DNA of 64,000 nucleotides from assembly GCF_049985285.1 (NCBI RefSeq), contig NZ_JBNIEU010000003.1:124001-188000 (forward strand), written 5' to 3'. This DNA is from Aestuariirhabdus sp049985285. Lineage in GTDB: Bacteria > Pseudomonadota > Gammaproteobacteria > Pseudomonadales > Aestuariirhabdaceae. Position 1 is the stretch's first letter; every line of letters starts with the position of its first letter. Below are positions 1-9,329 of this stretch, piece by piece. The position numbers and the translations under genes are program-made. The notes under the pieces were generated by a model. That model had not been told where the DNA came from, made no database searches, and worked only from the letters and a program-made list of their open reading frames with translations.

Positions 1-1
1 G

Positions 2-502
2 GTAATCAACCAGGGCAACTCAGGTGGTCCGATGTTTAACCTGCGCGGCGAAGTGGTGGGTATCGTAAGCCATATCCGCACCCGCTCTGGCGGCAACGAG
101 GGGCTGGGCTTTGCGGCGACCATAAATCTGGCACGCAGCCTGCTTCTCGACGAGCCCAGCTTCTGGGCCGGGGTTGAGGTGATGGTGCTGGGTGAAACCG
201 AAGCCAAGGCGCTTAACGTGCCCCAGAATTTTGGGTTGCTGGTACAGCGCGTGGCGCGAAACTCTCCCGCCTACTTTCTGGGTCTAAAGCATGGCACGCT
301 GCCAGTGAGAATCGGCAAGGAAGATATCCTGCTCGGTGGTGATGTTATCCTGAGTGTAATGGGGGTTCAGCTTACGGAAGACCTGTTGGATTCGTTGGAC
401 TCGCCTATTCGCAAGCGCATGTCACAGCTTAGCAAGGGCGATCGAATCGAGATGATGGTGTACCGCGAAGGCGAGGTCATTAAACTGTTCAGCAGTTTCT
501 GA
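2..502 (+). CDS. HtrA/DegP-type serine protease with PDZ domain (C-terminal part)
   Basis: The gene is cut by the left edge, and the reading frame is open from base 2. The first visible residues are INQGNSGGPMFN, the active-site motif of trypsin-like HtrA/Deg proteases, with the nucleophilic Ser in GNSGG. About 40 residues later comes GLGFAATIN, typical of the end of the protease fold. The last 100 or so residues resemble a PDZ domain (LLVQRVARNSPAYFLGLKHG, then a GGDVILSVMG turn). Family members act in the periplasm on misfolded or regulatory proteins. Only one PDZ domain is seen before the stop, as in DegS-like or short HtrA proteins, but the N-terminus is missing so the subfamily cannot be set. 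Confidence 0.85.
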   Translation, partial: VINQGNSGGPMFNLRGEVVGIVSHIRTRSGGNEGLGFAATINLARSLLLDEPSFWAGVEVMVLGETEAKALNVPQNFGLLVQRVARNSPAYFLGLKHGTLPVRIGKEDILLGGDVILSVMGVQLTEDLLDSLDSPIRKRMSQLSKGDRIEMMVYREGEVIKLFSSF

Positions 503-511
503 GGGGGAGCG

Positions 512-823
512 ATGCATAAGATTGCGTTCTTTGTCCCGCAAAGCCACCTTGAGGTGGTCAAAGGGGCCCTGTTTGCAGCGGGTGCCGGCACCATTGGAAA
601 CTATGGTCATTGTGCCTGGCAAACATCGGGCGAGGGGCAGTTTATGGCGCTGGATGGAGCCGATCCGTTTCTGGGCAAGGTGGGCGAACTGGAGCGAGTC
701 CGCGAATTCAAGGTTGAAATGGTGTGCGCCGACTCCCAAGTGGTGGCTGCCATTGACGCGCTGAAGCGATCGCACCCTTATGAAACCCCTGCTTACGAGG
801 TTTGGCTGCTAGCTGATTACTAG
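512..823 (+). CDS. YqfO/NIF3 C-terminal-domain-like small protein
   Basis: A 103-residue protein starting nine bases after the protease stop, behind a strong GGGGGAG ribosome site. It begins MHKIAFFVPQSHLEVVKGALFAAGAG and ends RSHPYETPAYEVW. The opening strand-helix pattern and the HPYETPAY ending are hallmarks of the small ferredoxin-like domain inserted in NIF3/YqfO proteins, which also occurs alone in Gammaproteobacteria. The domain resembles CutA/PII folds. The biochemical role of the stand-alone form is not known. The close spacing suggests co-transcription with the protease gene. Confidence 0.8.
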   Translation: MHKIAFFVPQSHLEVVKGALFAAGAGTIGNYGHCAWQTSGEGQFMALDGADPFLGKVGELERVREFKVEMVCADSQVVAAIDALKRSHPYETPAYEVWLLADY

Positions 824-846
824 GAGGGGAGGGCAGGCCCTGGTCG

Positions 847-1392
847 CTAGTTGGCGCGCACTGGCCGCAGCAGGGCTTCCGAGCGCATAGCGAAGTGACC
901 CTCCTTGCGGTCGGCGAAGAAGTAGCGCAGCGTTCGGCCGATGGTGGGGAATGCCAGCTCATCCCAGGGGATCTCCTCCTCCAGCAAGAGCTGGGTTAGC
1001 AGGCTTTCGCTTCCCGGTGCGTAGTGCTCGTTAGGCATATCCGCCAGATAGAATAGGTGCACCTGGTCAATGTGGGGCAAACTGAACATCGTATAGAGCC
1101 GAAGGTTGGTGACCTCAGCACAGGCCTCCTCTTCGGTTTCCCTCGCGGCACCCTCTTCGCAGCTTTCACCGTTCTCCATAAAGCCCGCTGGCAGGGTCCA
1201 GTAACCGTAGCGGGGTTCGATGGCGCGCTTGCACAGCAGGACTTTATCTCCATACACCGGGAGGCAACCGGCAACAATCCTCGGGTTCTGGTAGTGGATA
1301 ACGTTGCAGCTGGAACAAACGTAACGGGGGCGATTATCGCCCTGTGGAATGGTTAGACTTACGGCTGCCCCGCAATCACTGCAAAATTTCAT
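847..1392 (-). CDS. Nudix hydrolase with N-terminal zinc ribbon
   Basis: A 181-residue protein. Residues 1-35 carry two Cys pairs (CSDC and CSSC), the zinc ribbon seen in NADH pyrophosphatase-like Nudix enzymes. The Nudix box lies around residues 70-95: GFMENGESCEEGAARETEEE fits GX5EX7REUXEEXGU, although the last Gly position is a Cys or Ala (EEEACAEV). It therefore probably hydrolyses a nucleoside diphosphate linked to another group. The substrate cannot be read from sequence. The start at 1392 has a GGGAG ribosome site. It is convergent with the small YqfO-like gene. Confidence 0.88.
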   Translation of the reverse strand: MKFCSDCGAAVSLTIPQGDNRPRYVCSSCNVIHYQNPRIVAGCLPVYGDKVLLCKRAIEPRYGYWTLPAGFMENGESCEEGAARETEEEACAEVTNLRLYTMFSLPHIDQVHLFYLADMPNEHYAPGSESLLTQLLLEEEIPWDELAFPTIGRTLRYFFADRKEGHFAMRSEALLRPVRAN

Positions 1393-1493
1393 CGCTCCCC
1401 CCCTAAATGACTGTGCTGTTCAAGTATAAGGGGTGGTGCGGGAAATGAAACGGATCAATAGCCCCTTTGCGCGCTACCCGGCAAGGTTGGCAC

Positions 1494-1805
1494 CTAGCGA
1501 ACGGGGCCGAGTGGGTAGATGTTGCTGCCGTTACCAAGGCTGCTGGAGGGGGATCGAATAATGTCCCCGAGAGACGCCAGGGCGTCGTGCATCAGGCCGG
1601 AAAGGATAACGCAGCGGCTAATCGGGTTGGTGCTGTGGCGGGTTTTTATCTCGGCTTGAAATTGAACGCTGCGCAGGCGGGGTTGGAGGTGGCTCGGCGC
1701 ATGGCGGATCTGCTCATCGATCAGCTGTGCCTTGAGTACTTCGAAGCGGCTTGGGTCGGTCTCTGCCAGCTGCAACAGTTCATCAAATGGTGGTATCTCG
1801 GTCAT
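1494..1805 (-). CDS. DUF3135-like small protein
   Basis: A 103-residue protein read from ATG at 1805 (MTEIPPFDELLQLAETDPSRFE), which has a GGGG ribosome site seven bases upstream. A longer reading from 1820 adds five residues. The start FDELLxLAxxDPxxFExLR and the following helices resemble DUF3135, a short helical family of gammaproteobacteria with no known role. No signal peptide, membrane segment or catalytic motif is visible. Confidence 0.6.
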   Translation of the reverse strand: MTEIPPFDELLQLAETDPSRFEVLKAQLIDEQIRHAPSHLQPRLRSVQFQAEIKTRHSTNPISRCVILSGLMHDALASLGDIIRSPSSSLGNGSNIYPLGPVR

Positions 1806-2045
1806 AATCGCCCCTAACACCCTGAATGACTCTACCTATTGATACTAGGAAGCATTGATCTGCTTGTATAGGCGCGCAATTGATCGTTTGGTTATAAGCG
1901 CACCCTGGGTGGGAGAGACTTTTTTCTATCCTGGGCGCGAAATTGGGGCAGTGATTGAACTCCTCGGCGCTTATCGCAATAATGGTTGACTACTAAACTT
2001 GGCTGAACGCTGTTGTATCGGCCGGGAGAATACCTGTGCAAGGTC

Positions 2046-2663
2046 ATGATCGATAAACTCAAAACTCGCATGCAGCAGCATCAGCCCCGCGCCCTGATTG
2101 GCGGTACTGTAGGCGATCCGTTGCCAGAGGCTGGAGTGTTAATCCCGTTGTGGGAGCGTGGTGGCGAGCTCGAACTGGTTTTGACCCTGCGCTCCGCCAA
2201 GCTTTCCACCCATAGCGGTGAGGTGGCTTTCCCCGGCGGTAAGCGGGATCCGGGGGATCGGAATCTGTGGCATACGGCGCTACGTGAAAGCCACGAAGAG
2301 ATTGGCCTTGACCCGTCCAGTGTGGCGCGCCTCGGAGAGCTGGGTTCATTGGTCTCGCGTTTTGGCATCAAGGTGACTCCCTTTGTGGGAATGATCCCCT
2401 CGGACGCTGAGCTGGAAGCCAACCCCGATGAGCTCGACAGTATTTTTTCGGTGCCACTGGCCTTCTTTCTCGATGACAAACGGTTGCGCACCGACGCTAT
2501 TTGCTTTCGGCAAGAGACTTACTACGTTCCTGCCTATGAGTATCAGGGATACCAGATATGGGGTTTGACTGCCGTCATGCTGGTGGAGTTGTTGAATGTG
2601 GCTCTCGATGCGGATATACCGCTGAATGTTCCCCAATTTAGTACCGACAACCGGCGTCGTTAA
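2046..2663 (+). CDS. NudL-like CoA pyrophosphatase (Nudix)
   Basis: A 205-residue Nudix protein. The motif LSTHSGEVAFPGGKRDPGD directly before the Nudix helix (ALRESHEEIGLD) is the pattern of the coenzyme A pyrophosphatase branch (NudL, PCD1, NUDT7), which splits CoA to 3',5'-ADP and phosphopantetheine. The Nudix box glutamates are present (RESHEEIG). The start is uncertain. ATG at 2046 follows AAGG too closely, a TTG in frame at 2013 is possible, and neither has a clear ribosome site. Confidence 0.85.
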   Translation: MIDKLKTRMQQHQPRALIGGTVGDPLPEAGVLIPLWERGGELELVLTLRSAKLSTHSGEVAFPGGKRDPGDRNLWHTALRESHEEIGLDPSSVARLGELGSLVSRFGIKVTPFVGMIPSDAELEANPDELDSIFSVPLAFFLDDKRLRTDAICFRQETYYVPAYEYQGYQIWGLTAVMLVELLNVALDADIPLNVPQFSTDNRRR

Positions 2664-2706
2664 TACGGTGTCTGATACCCCACCCAATAATTTATAAGGA
2701 AGCTTT

Positions 2707-3255
2707 ATGATTTATCAGTTGGGAGAGCGGCAATTGGAAACCGCTACTGACGACTATTTTATTGCTGATACCGCCACCCTGATTGGTTCGGTGAGGCTTG
2801 AGGCAAACGCCAGTGTCTGGTTCAACGCCGTAATTCGGGGTGACAACGAACTCATCACCATCGGTGAAAACAGCAATGTGCAAGATGGTTCGGTCCTCCA
2901 TACAGACCCGGGTTTTCCGCTGATGATAGGGGCTAATGTGACCATCGGTCATAAGGTAATGCTACACGGCTGCGAGATCGGTGAGGGGTCGCTGGTTGGA
3001 ATTAATGCGGTGGTACTCAATGGTGCCAGAATTGGGCGTAACTGTATTATCGGCGCCAATGCCCTGGTGCCGGAAGGCAAAGAGATACCCGACGGTTCTG
3101 TTGTTATGGGCTCCCCCGGTAAGGTGGTTAAACAACTCAGTGACAGCCAGCAGCAGATGTTGGCACTGGGTGCTCGGCACTATGTGGAAAATGCCCGTCG
3201 TTATCGCAGGGAGTTGCGCCCGGACTCCCGTTTTCGGCAAGAGGATTCTGTATGA
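2707..3255 (+). CDS. Gamma carbonic anhydrase family (YrdA-like) hexapeptide protein
   Basis: A 182-residue left-handed beta-helix protein. Hexapeptide turns run through residues 20-150, including SVWFNAVIRGDNE, TIGENSNVQDGSVLHTD and NVTIGHKVMLHGCEIG. The zinc-ligand histidines of the gamma-carbonic-anhydrase fold are placed as expected (HTD, GHKV, HGC). YrdA-like members bind metal but often show no measurable carbonic anhydrase activity, so the role is open. The start has AAGGA six bases upstream. The gene overlaps the next by four bases (ATGA). Confidence 0.9.
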   Translation: MIYQLGERQLETATDDYFIADTATLIGSVRLEANASVWFNAVIRGDNELITIGENSNVQDGSVLHTDPGFPLMIGANVTIGHKVMLHGCEIGEGSLVGINAVVLNGARIGRNCIIGANALVPEGKEIPDGSVVMGSPGKVVKQLSDSQQQMLALGARHYVENARRYRRELRPDSRFRQEDSV

Positions 3256-3449
3256 GTGTACGGCCTGTTATGTCCCCCTGCGTCAGTATCTGTGCCCTGA
3301 ACGAAGAGGATGTCTGTGTGGGCTGTTACCGTACGGACCGGGAGATTGTTCGCTGGCGCGAGATGAGTGATCCCGAGCGCAGAGAGGTCATTGCAAACGC
3401 GAATCAGCGTGCATTGGCGATGGGGCGAGGGTTGGATCGTGCCCATTAG
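3252..3449 (+). CDS. DUF1289 family protein
   Basis: A 65-residue protein translationally coupled to the gamma-carbonic-anhydrase gene through an ATGA overlap. The pattern SPCVSICxL-x5-CxGCYRTxxEIxxW is that of DUF1289, a small Cys-rich, probably metal-binding family. Four Cys are visible (SPCVSIC and CVGC). The function is unknown. A DUF1289 gene next to metabolic genes is common in Gammaproteobacteria. Confidence 0.85.
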   Translation: MSVRPVMSPCVSICALNEEDVCVGCYRTDREIVRWREMSDPERREVIANANQRALAMGRGLDRAH

Positions 3450-4248
3450 GCGCTATCACCTGGCTTGGTACGCAGGTCTCGTTTTCGCTCCATTACTGCT
3501 GTTGCAGGGCCTGTGGTTGCGGCGGCGAATCGAGCGCCTACCCGATGCCCAGGGTGATGCAGTGGGGCGCGTTGGTGACCCCACCACAGCGGTGTTGCGT
3601 TTGAATGTCGTTGGTGAGTCGCCGGTTGCTGGTGTTGGGGTGGCCAATCACACCGAAGGTTTGGCCTGCCAGGCGGCGCAGCACTTGGCGGGCTTTATAG
3701 GCGGGCAGGTCGAATGGTCGGCAGAGGGTCTTAGTGGAAGCAACGCCCAATACTGGGTCAAGCAGTTTGGAGCCCTATCGAGGGAGCCTGTCGCCAACGC
3801 CGATGTCATCGTTGTGGTGTTGGGGGTAAACGACACCACCGGGTTGGTGCCACTTGGGCGGTGGCGCCGCGACATCGAGCATTTGATAGACCAGCTTCGG
3901 GGACAAGCCGCGTTGCTGGTTTTTTCCGCGGTCCCCCCTGTGGGGCATTTTACCGCGTTGGCGGCTCCCCTGCGGTGGTGGCTTGGGTGGCGGGCGTTGA
4001 TGCTGGATCATGCGCTGAAGCGTGTAGTTTGCGGTGTACAACCCAATAGCGGAATACGAGTCAGCCACCTCGACTCACAACCGAGCCTGAGGCCGGAGAT
4101 GCTGGCCCGTGATGGGTTTCACCCATCCGCACGGGGGTATCGTCAGTGGGGGGAGCGGCTGGCCGAGCATATCGTCACTGAAATGCGATCGCCAGACCGG
4201 GTTTCATCACCGACGAAAAGGGATGCAGGGTTGTTGGGCTCAAATTGA
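3439..4248 (+). CDS. SGNH/GDSL-type hydrolase, membrane-anchored
   Basis: A 269-residue protein read from GTG at 3439, which has GGCGAGGG seven bases upstream and overlaps the DUF1289 gene by 11 bases. A hydrophobic segment near residues 8-22 (LAWYAGLVFAPLLLLQGLWL) suggests an N-terminal anchor or signal. SGNH blocks are visible: VVGESPVAG holds the nucleophilic Ser in a GES variant of GDS, LGVND is block III with its Asn, and DGFHPS is block V with the catalytic Asp/His. The family covers esterases and lipases. The substrate is unknown. Confidence 0.8.
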   Translation: MPIRRYHLAWYAGLVFAPLLLLQGLWLRRRIERLPDAQGDAVGRVGDPTTAVLRLNVVGESPVAGVGVANHTEGLACQAAQHLAGFIGGQVEWSAEGLSGSNAQYWVKQFGALSREPVANADVIVVVLGVNDTTGLVPLGRWRRDIEHLIDQLRGQAALLVFSAVPPVGHFTALAAPLRWWLGWRALMLDHALKRVVCGVQPNSGIRVSHLDSQPSLRPEMLARDGFHPSARGYRQWGERLAEHIVTEMRSPDRVSSPTKRDAGLLGSN

Positions 4249-4384
4249 GAACGCGCAGAGCCATTTCAACTTGCACCTGTAGGGGCAGTCTATCAAACTA
4301 CGGCACAGCAGCATCGCGGTGGCTTTGTGGCCGGAGCGTAGGAGCCTGTATTAGGTGTGTTGGTTAGAACTGAAGGGTCTTTGA

Positions 4385-5884
4385 ATGAAAAACAATGCAG
4401 GACGAGGGCTATTTGCGCCATTACTGATAGCTTCCACGGTGGCCTGGGCGGCAGAGCGGCCGGCCAATACCTATTTTTCAATGGCGGTCACCGAAAACTC
4501 CCATAATCACTACGGTGAAAACCTGCTCTACCTGGATTTTTCAGCCACGGCCGAGGATGCGCAACTGCATCCGCGGACGGTAAAGTCAGTTCGTGTCGAG
4601 CCGGGGCAGATCGTGGCAGATGGCGTGGCCGATGAGTGGGAATCCTCTGCATTCACTCAGATTAAGCCGCGAGTGATGAACAACTACCCCCTGAGCAATC
4701 ATCGTGACGCAACCCCGACGGATATTTTTCTAGCCTCTGCCTGGGATGGTGAGTACCTCTATTTTGTCGCGCAGTGGGAAGATGCTAACCGGGACGCCTC
4801 CATTAATCGTAATCGCTGGATCTTCAAGGACGGACAGTGGAGTTCCATGGCGCATACTGCTGCGCGGCCCGGAACTGCGGCCGCCACGGCGGTTAATCGC
4901 GATGATCTGATGCAGGGTGTTGAAAGTGAAGACCGTGCCTTCTTTATGTTTCCTATTGTTGATCAGCAGGGTAACTTCAAAAGCGGTGGGCAGGGCTGCG
5001 GGGGGTATTGCCACGCAAACCTGGCCGTGAGTGGTGACCCGGCTAAGGCGGCGGTCGGTGACGGTTCTGCTGCCATGCATACGACACTGGATGGTGATCT
5101 GGCTGACTTGTGGCATTGGACCACTACGCGCCATCTGCCCATGAATACGCTGTGGGATGGTCGCGTGGAGTACGGGCTAGAGAGCTATAACGGCCGCAAG
5201 GGCGATGCGGGTAACGAGCCCTTTATCGACAACGCGTTGACCAAACCGTTCCGGCCTCAGTATGTACACCGGGGCGATCTGGAGGCGGGTTCCTATAGTA
5301 CCCCCGGATTTAGAACAGAATCCCTGCGTGAGGACGAGCTGGTTGCGATTACCGATGAGATGACCTTCGCCGAAGGGGTTTCGCTTCCCTACTATATCGG
5401 TACGCCGGGGACGGGCAGTCGAAACGATGTTTTCAGTGCGGCTACCTTCGATACATCGTCGGGACGTTGGACCCTGGAGTTGAAGCGCAAGCTGATCACC
5501 GAGGATGCAACCCATGATCGCCAGTTTACGGCTGGGGTTGATGCGCCTGCGCCCGCGGACACCCTCATTGTGCGGGGCGATATCGAACGTGGAAAACGGT
5601 TGTTCAGGGAGAAGGCCTGCGCCGCCTGCCATGGCGATGAAGGGGAGGGCTCCTTCAATGGTGAGACCTGGGATTATCCGCGTAATCAACGCACGTCGGC
5701 TCAGGCGATTCTGAATGCAGCGTCAATTTTGCGTCCCCATCGACAGGAAAACGTTGTTCATGAACTCAAGAAGTGGGAGGACGAGCCGCCAACAGCCCTC
5801 ATGCCGTATATCATCCTGAGCCAACAAGAGGCCGAAGATATAGCCGCCTGGCTGCAGACACGCTACATACCCTTTGGGCAATAG
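4385..5884 (+). CDS. Ethylbenzene-dehydrogenase-related haem-binding protein with C-terminal cytochrome c domain
   Basis: A 499-residue exported protein with a signal peptide (residues 1-22, cut near AWA-AE). Residues 60-390 look like the ethylbenzene-dehydrogenase gamma-subunit-type domain, with DGVADEW near the start, FLASAWDGEYLYFVAQWED, and a late EVxxKRKL strand. That domain binds a b-type haem in the periplasm. A class I cytochrome c domain follows (CAACH near residue 418, likely Met ligand in ALMPY). There is also CGGYCH near residue 200, which is CX3CH and not canonical, so I do not count it as a haem site. The protein is probably a periplasmic electron carrier. The ribosome site is AAGGG seven bases before ATG. 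Confidence 0.8.
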   Translation: MKNNAGRGLFAPLLIASTVAWAAERPANTYFSMAVTENSHNHYGENLLYLDFSATAEDAQLHPRTVKSVRVEPGQIVADGVADEWESSAFTQIKPRVMNNYPLSNHRDATPTDIFLASAWDGEYLYFVAQWEDANRDASINRNRWIFKDGQWSSMAHTAARPGTAAATAVNRDDLMQGVESEDRAFFMFPIVDQQGNFKSGGQGCGGYCHANLAVSGDPAKAAVGDGSAAMHTTLDGDLADLWHWTTTRHLPMNTLWDGRVEYGLESYNGRKGDAGNEPFIDNALTKPFRPQYVHRGDLEAGSYSTPGFRTESLREDELVAITDEMTFAEGVSLPYYIGTPGTGSRNDVFSAATFDTSSGRWTLELKRKLITEDATHDRQFTAGVDAPAPADTLIVRGDIERGKRLFREKACAACHGDEGEGSFNGETWDYPRNQRTSAQAILNAASILRPHRQENVVHELKKWEDEPPTALMPYIILSQQEAEDIAAWLQTRYIPFGQ

Positions 5885-5888
5885 AGAC

Positions 5889-5920
5889 AAAAAAAACGCC
5901 GTGGTTACGGCGTTTTTTTT
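5889..5920. terminator. Bidirectional rho-independent terminator
   Basis: The stem AACGCCG-TGGTTA-CGGCGTT is flanked by an A-run on the left and a run of eight T on the right. It lies between two convergent cytochrome genes and can stop transcription from both sides. Confidence 0.92.
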
Positions 5921-5944
5921 GCTTTGCGTTTTCTTTGTTTCTGC

Positions 5945-6712
5945 TCAGTCGCTTGCCTGTTTTTCCGGGCGAATAAACGTGCTGAACACATACTCAGTCA
6001 CGTGCGCCACCTCCTGATAGGTTAGCACCTTGTCCCAGGCGGGCATCTCTGAGCCGTGGCTGCCCTGGGATATCAACTTGAACAGCTCTGGGCGGTTGAG
6101 TGTTTGCTGGGCCGCAGGGTGGTGAAAGTCACGAGGCTTGGGGAAAATAAAGGTAGAGCGAGGTCCATTCCCGTCTCCCTCTGTGCCGTGGCAGTTGGCG
6201 CAGGTGCTGTTGTAGAACGTCTCTCCCCATGCTGTTTTGCCCTCCAGCCCCATGGGCATCTCCAGACTCATGTCCGCAACTTTGGAATCTTTCTCGTCCG
6301 GGGTTTCTGTGACGGGGGCGGCGTTAGTGGCCGCTTGGGGGAGCTGGTCAAGGGGCATAAAGGTGCTGCGAATATGATCCACTACGACCTCGATTCGCTC
6401 CTGACCCAGGCGATTGATCCAGCTGGTCATCGGGGTGTTGGGGCGTCCGTAGGAGACGGAAAAGATCATCCGTTCGCGACTCAGCTCCTGGGCAGAGGCT
6501 AGTGAGGTAAAGTCGCGCGGTGGTACCGCAAGCCCTCCCGTGGCTCGTGACTGACCGTTGCCTTTTTCGCCATGGCAAACAGAACAATAATTTTGGTAGA
6601 TGTCATGGCCATCCATCGAGTCGGTGGTATGGCTATTGGCAGCGAGCAGCGGTTGGCTGACGCCAAGGCAACCAAAAATGGTCGTTAACAGAAAGGGGAG
6701 AGGATACTTCAT
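5945..6712 (-). CDS. Dihaem cytochrome c
   Basis: A 255-residue exported protein started at ATG 6712, behind AAGAGA. The signal peptide covers roughly residues 1-24 (ending LLAAN). There are two cytochrome c domains, with CSVCH near residue 43 and CANCH near residue 170. Each is followed by GxGNGxR-like loops, a PxDF motif (PPRDF, KPRDF) and a late Met (NTPMTSW, GSEMPAW), the likely axial ligands. The two halves look like a duplication. The domain style matches the triheme cytochrome at 25654. It is likely a soluble periplasmic electron carrier. Confidence 0.88.
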   Translation of the reverse strand: MKYPLPFLLTTIFGCLGVSQPLLAANSHTTDSMDGHDIYQNYCSVCHGEKGNGQSRATGGLAVPPRDFTSLASAQELSRERMIFSVSYGRPNTPMTSWINRLGQERIEVVVDHIRSTFMPLDQLPQAATNAAPVTETPDEKDSKVADMSLEMPMGLEGKTAWGETFYNSTCANCHGTEGDGNGPRSTFIFPKPRDFHHPAAQQTLNRPELFKLISQGSHGSEMPAWDKVLTYQEVAHVTEYVFSTFIRPEKQASD

Positions 6713-6967
6713 GTTGTCTCTTTTCGATGTGTCATTTCGAGGTGGGCTTCCCGGCACTCTAGATTACACCCTGCGTCTCTCGATGGGGAGAGCGGGACGG
6801 TATTTTTTACAGTAACTTAATTTGCGTGGGGTGCCTGTCACAGGACTATACTCCAAAGCCCGCTGTTTTATGGCATCAGCGACGCCGTTGAGTTGTCTAG
6901 AGGCGTATCAGCCTGTATTGTTTGGGGATGTTTCATAGCGTAATTACGGGGGTATTTTCCCTGCTTT

Positions 6968-9265
6968 ATGAATAGTTTTGATCACCTGCTAACTCTGGAG
7001 GAGCGCCGCCACCTAAAGCGGCAACAACTGCGTGATTTCCTTTACTGGAGTGCGGTGCTGGTTGTGGTGGTGGTGGTACTGGCTAATATCGCACTGAAGC
7101 AGGTACAAAAAATCGAAACCGAGCGGCTTGTACGCTCCTCGCAGGTTGAGTTGCAAGCCTACACCGCTTTCGAGGGGGAGCGGCTGGGCAATCTGGCCAA
7201 AGAGGTGGTGGCGTTGTCCCGCGACAACTCTTTGCTGACCTACGTTACCCAGGGGGATGATCAGTCTCGGCGAGCGCTGGAAACCCACTGGGTTGGTGTC
7301 GCCTGGTTTGAGGGGCGTTATAGTCAAATTAGCCTGCTTGACCCTTACGGCCTGGAGATGGTTCGGGTTGAATATGACGCTATTGATAACCGAGCCTTTG
7401 CTGGCACCCAGCTCGACTATCAGGGGGATAGCTACTTTATCGAGGATGCTGCGACCCTGGAGGTCGGAGAGGTCTATTTTTCGCGAATAGATCTGGCGCA
7501 AGGGGATATGATTCCGCAGATCGTGCTACGAGCAATTACCCCGGTGGTTGACCTTTCCGGGCATAGGGACGGGTTGCTGGTGTTATCGCTGCGAGCGGAG
7601 CAGATGCTGGGGGGCTTCTACCAGGGCTTGGGGAGTAGTTTTTACAGCAACGCGATGGTCGATGATCGCGGCGAGTATGTCATCGGCAGTCAGGCTATTC
7701 CGGCCGAGGGGGGCTTGTCTGATAACCTGAGTGTGGATCATCCCGTTGTGTGGCGCTCCATGCAGGTGCTCGACAGCGGAAGCGTAAAGATACCAAGTGG
7801 AATGGTGGTGTTTCAGGCGGGGAACTTCGGCTTTGCCGAGAACTCCCGCAAACGCTACCTGCTTTCTTATATAGCGGATGAAACAGTAGCGTCAGCGACC
7901 AGCTATCAGCGTCAGGTAGTACTGGGTGGCGCGGTGGTATTTAGCCTGTTGGCGATGGGCTGGTTCTGGTACATCAGCGGTGGGTTGCTGCACCGTACCA
8001 TGCGCCGACGTATGCTCGATGTGGTTTCGGGTGTTTTTGAAAGCAATGAAGCGATCTGTATTACCGATGGTGAGGGGCGAATAGAGGCGGTGAATGGTGC
8101 CTTTAGCCGCACCACCGGCTACCTCACCGATGAGGTGTTAGGGCGCAAGATCAGTATCCTCAATTCGGGGTATCACGACGCCGATTTTTTTGCGGCCATG
8201 TGGAGCTCGCTGAAGGAGCAGGGTTTCTGGAAAGGTGAGGTGATGAATCGCCACAAGAGTGGAGAGGTGTTTCCGGAGCTGCTGTTGATTAGTGCTGTGC
8301 GGGGAGTTAAAGGCGATATCGTTAAATACGTCTCCCATTATGTTGATATTACCGAACAAAAGAAGCAGGAGCGTGAGCTAAAGCTTGCTGCCGCGGCCTT
8401 TGAGACCAATGTCGGCGTCGTTGTAACCGACCCTGAAGGCGATATTCAGCGCGTCAATAGTGCGTTTTCCCGCATCACCGGCTATACCGCCAAAGAGGTT
8501 ATTGGTCAAAATCCAAGAATTCTACAGTCCGGCTATCACGATGCCGAGTTTTACCAGCTGATGTGGCAAGCGATACGGGAGAACGGTTACTGGCGGGGGG
8601 AGGTGTGGAATCGGCGTAAAAGCGGCGATATTTTCCCGGAATGGATCACGATTACCTCGGTGCGGGACGAAGATGAGGAGATCATCTACTTTGTCTCAAC
8701 CTTTGAGGATATTACCCGGCGTAAGGAGCTGGAGGCCGAGCTGGAGCGGTTAGCAACCACCGATAGCCTGACCGGTCTTTGGAATCGGCGTCGATTCGAG
8801 CAGGAGTTGCGCAAAGAGCTGCATTACACCCAGCGTTATGGTGGAGGTTTTACCTTCGTCATTTTTGATATCGACCACTTTAAACAGGTGAATGATCGTT
8901 ATGGTCACGATGTGGGGGACGAGGTGATCCAGCGGGTCGCCAACACGGCGTCGGGTATGTTGCGGGCGGTGGACAGTATCGGGCGCTGGGGTGGTGAAGA
9001 GTTTGTATTGTTGTTACCAAAATCGAACGAATCCGATGCGGGTATTATCTGCGAGCGATTGCGGGTTGCCATAGAACAGGATACCGGTGAGCCTGGCGTC
9101 ACCTGTAGCTTCGGAGTTTCCCATTTTATGGAAGGTACTACCGAAGATGGCATCATAAAAAGTGCCGACCAGGCCCTCTACCAAGCGAAAGAGTCGGGGC
9201 GTAACCGTGTATGTACCGTATCAGAGGCGGCAGGGGATGGAGAGGGGAGTGAGGCCAGCGCTTGA
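6968..9265 (+). CDS. Membrane diguanylate cyclase: sensor-PAS-PAS-GGDEF
   Basis: A 765-residue protein. There are transmembrane segments near residues 27-45 and 315-337 with a periplasmic Cache-like sensor between. Two PAS domains follow (about 350-470 and 472-595), each ending in the DIT linker. The GGDEF domain (about 600-755) has the intact active site RWGGEEF and an upstream RAVD that fits the RxxD inhibitory site. It should make c-di-GMP and be product-inhibited. The ribosome site is weak. A terminator follows the gene. With the genes at 10134 and 44537, it is one of three GGDEF proteins in the window. Confidence 0.92.
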   Translation: MNSFDHLLTLEERRHLKRQQLRDFLYWSAVLVVVVVVLANIALKQVQKIETERLVRSSQVELQAYTAFEGERLGNLAKEVVALSRDNSLLTYVTQGDDQSRRALETHWVGVAWFEGRYSQISLLDPYGLEMVRVEYDAIDNRAFAGTQLDYQGDSYFIEDAATLEVGEVYFSRIDLAQGDMIPQIVLRAITPVVDLSGHRDGLLVLSLRAEQMLGGFYQGLGSSFYSNAMVDDRGEYVIGSQAIPAEGGLSDNLSVDHPVVWRSMQVLDSGSVKIPSGMVVFQAGNFGFAENSRKRYLLSYIADETVASATSYQRQVVLGGAVVFSLLAMGWFWYISGGLLHRTMRRRMLDVVSGVFESNEAICITDGEGRIEAVNGAFSRTTGYLTDEVLGRKISILNSGYHDADFFAAMWSSLKEQGFWKGEVMNRHKSGEVFPELLLISAVRGVKGDIVKYVSHYVDITEQKKQERELKLAAAAFETNVGVVVTDPEGDIQRVNSAFSRITGYTAKEVIGQNPRILQSGYHDAEFYQLMWQAIRENGYWRGEVWNRRKSGDIFPEWITITSVRDEDEEIIYFVSTFEDITRRKELEAELERLATTDSLTGLWNRRRFEQELRKELHYTQRYGGGFTFVIFDIDHFKQVNDRYGHDVGDEVIQRVANTASGMLRAVDSIGRWGGEEFVLLLPKSNESDAGIICERLRVAIEQDTGEPGVTCSFGVSHFMEGTTEDGIIKSADQALYQAKESGRNRVCTVSEAAGDGEGSEASA

Positions 9266-9299
9266 TGTGTTGGCATCCCTTTTGCTTTTCTCTTGGGTT

Positions 9300-9329
9300 G
9301 AGGCTCCCCGGGCAACGTGGGCCTCTTTT
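9300..9329 (+). terminator. Rho-independent terminator
   Basis: The stem GAGGCTC / GGGCCTC (one G-T wobble) is followed by TTTTA. It lies 35 bases after the cyclase stop. Confidence 0.6.

Noticed and set aside
4970..5020. CGGYCH in the protein at 4385 as a second haem site
   Set aside because: It is CX3CH, not CxxCH. Haem attachment cannot be assumed.
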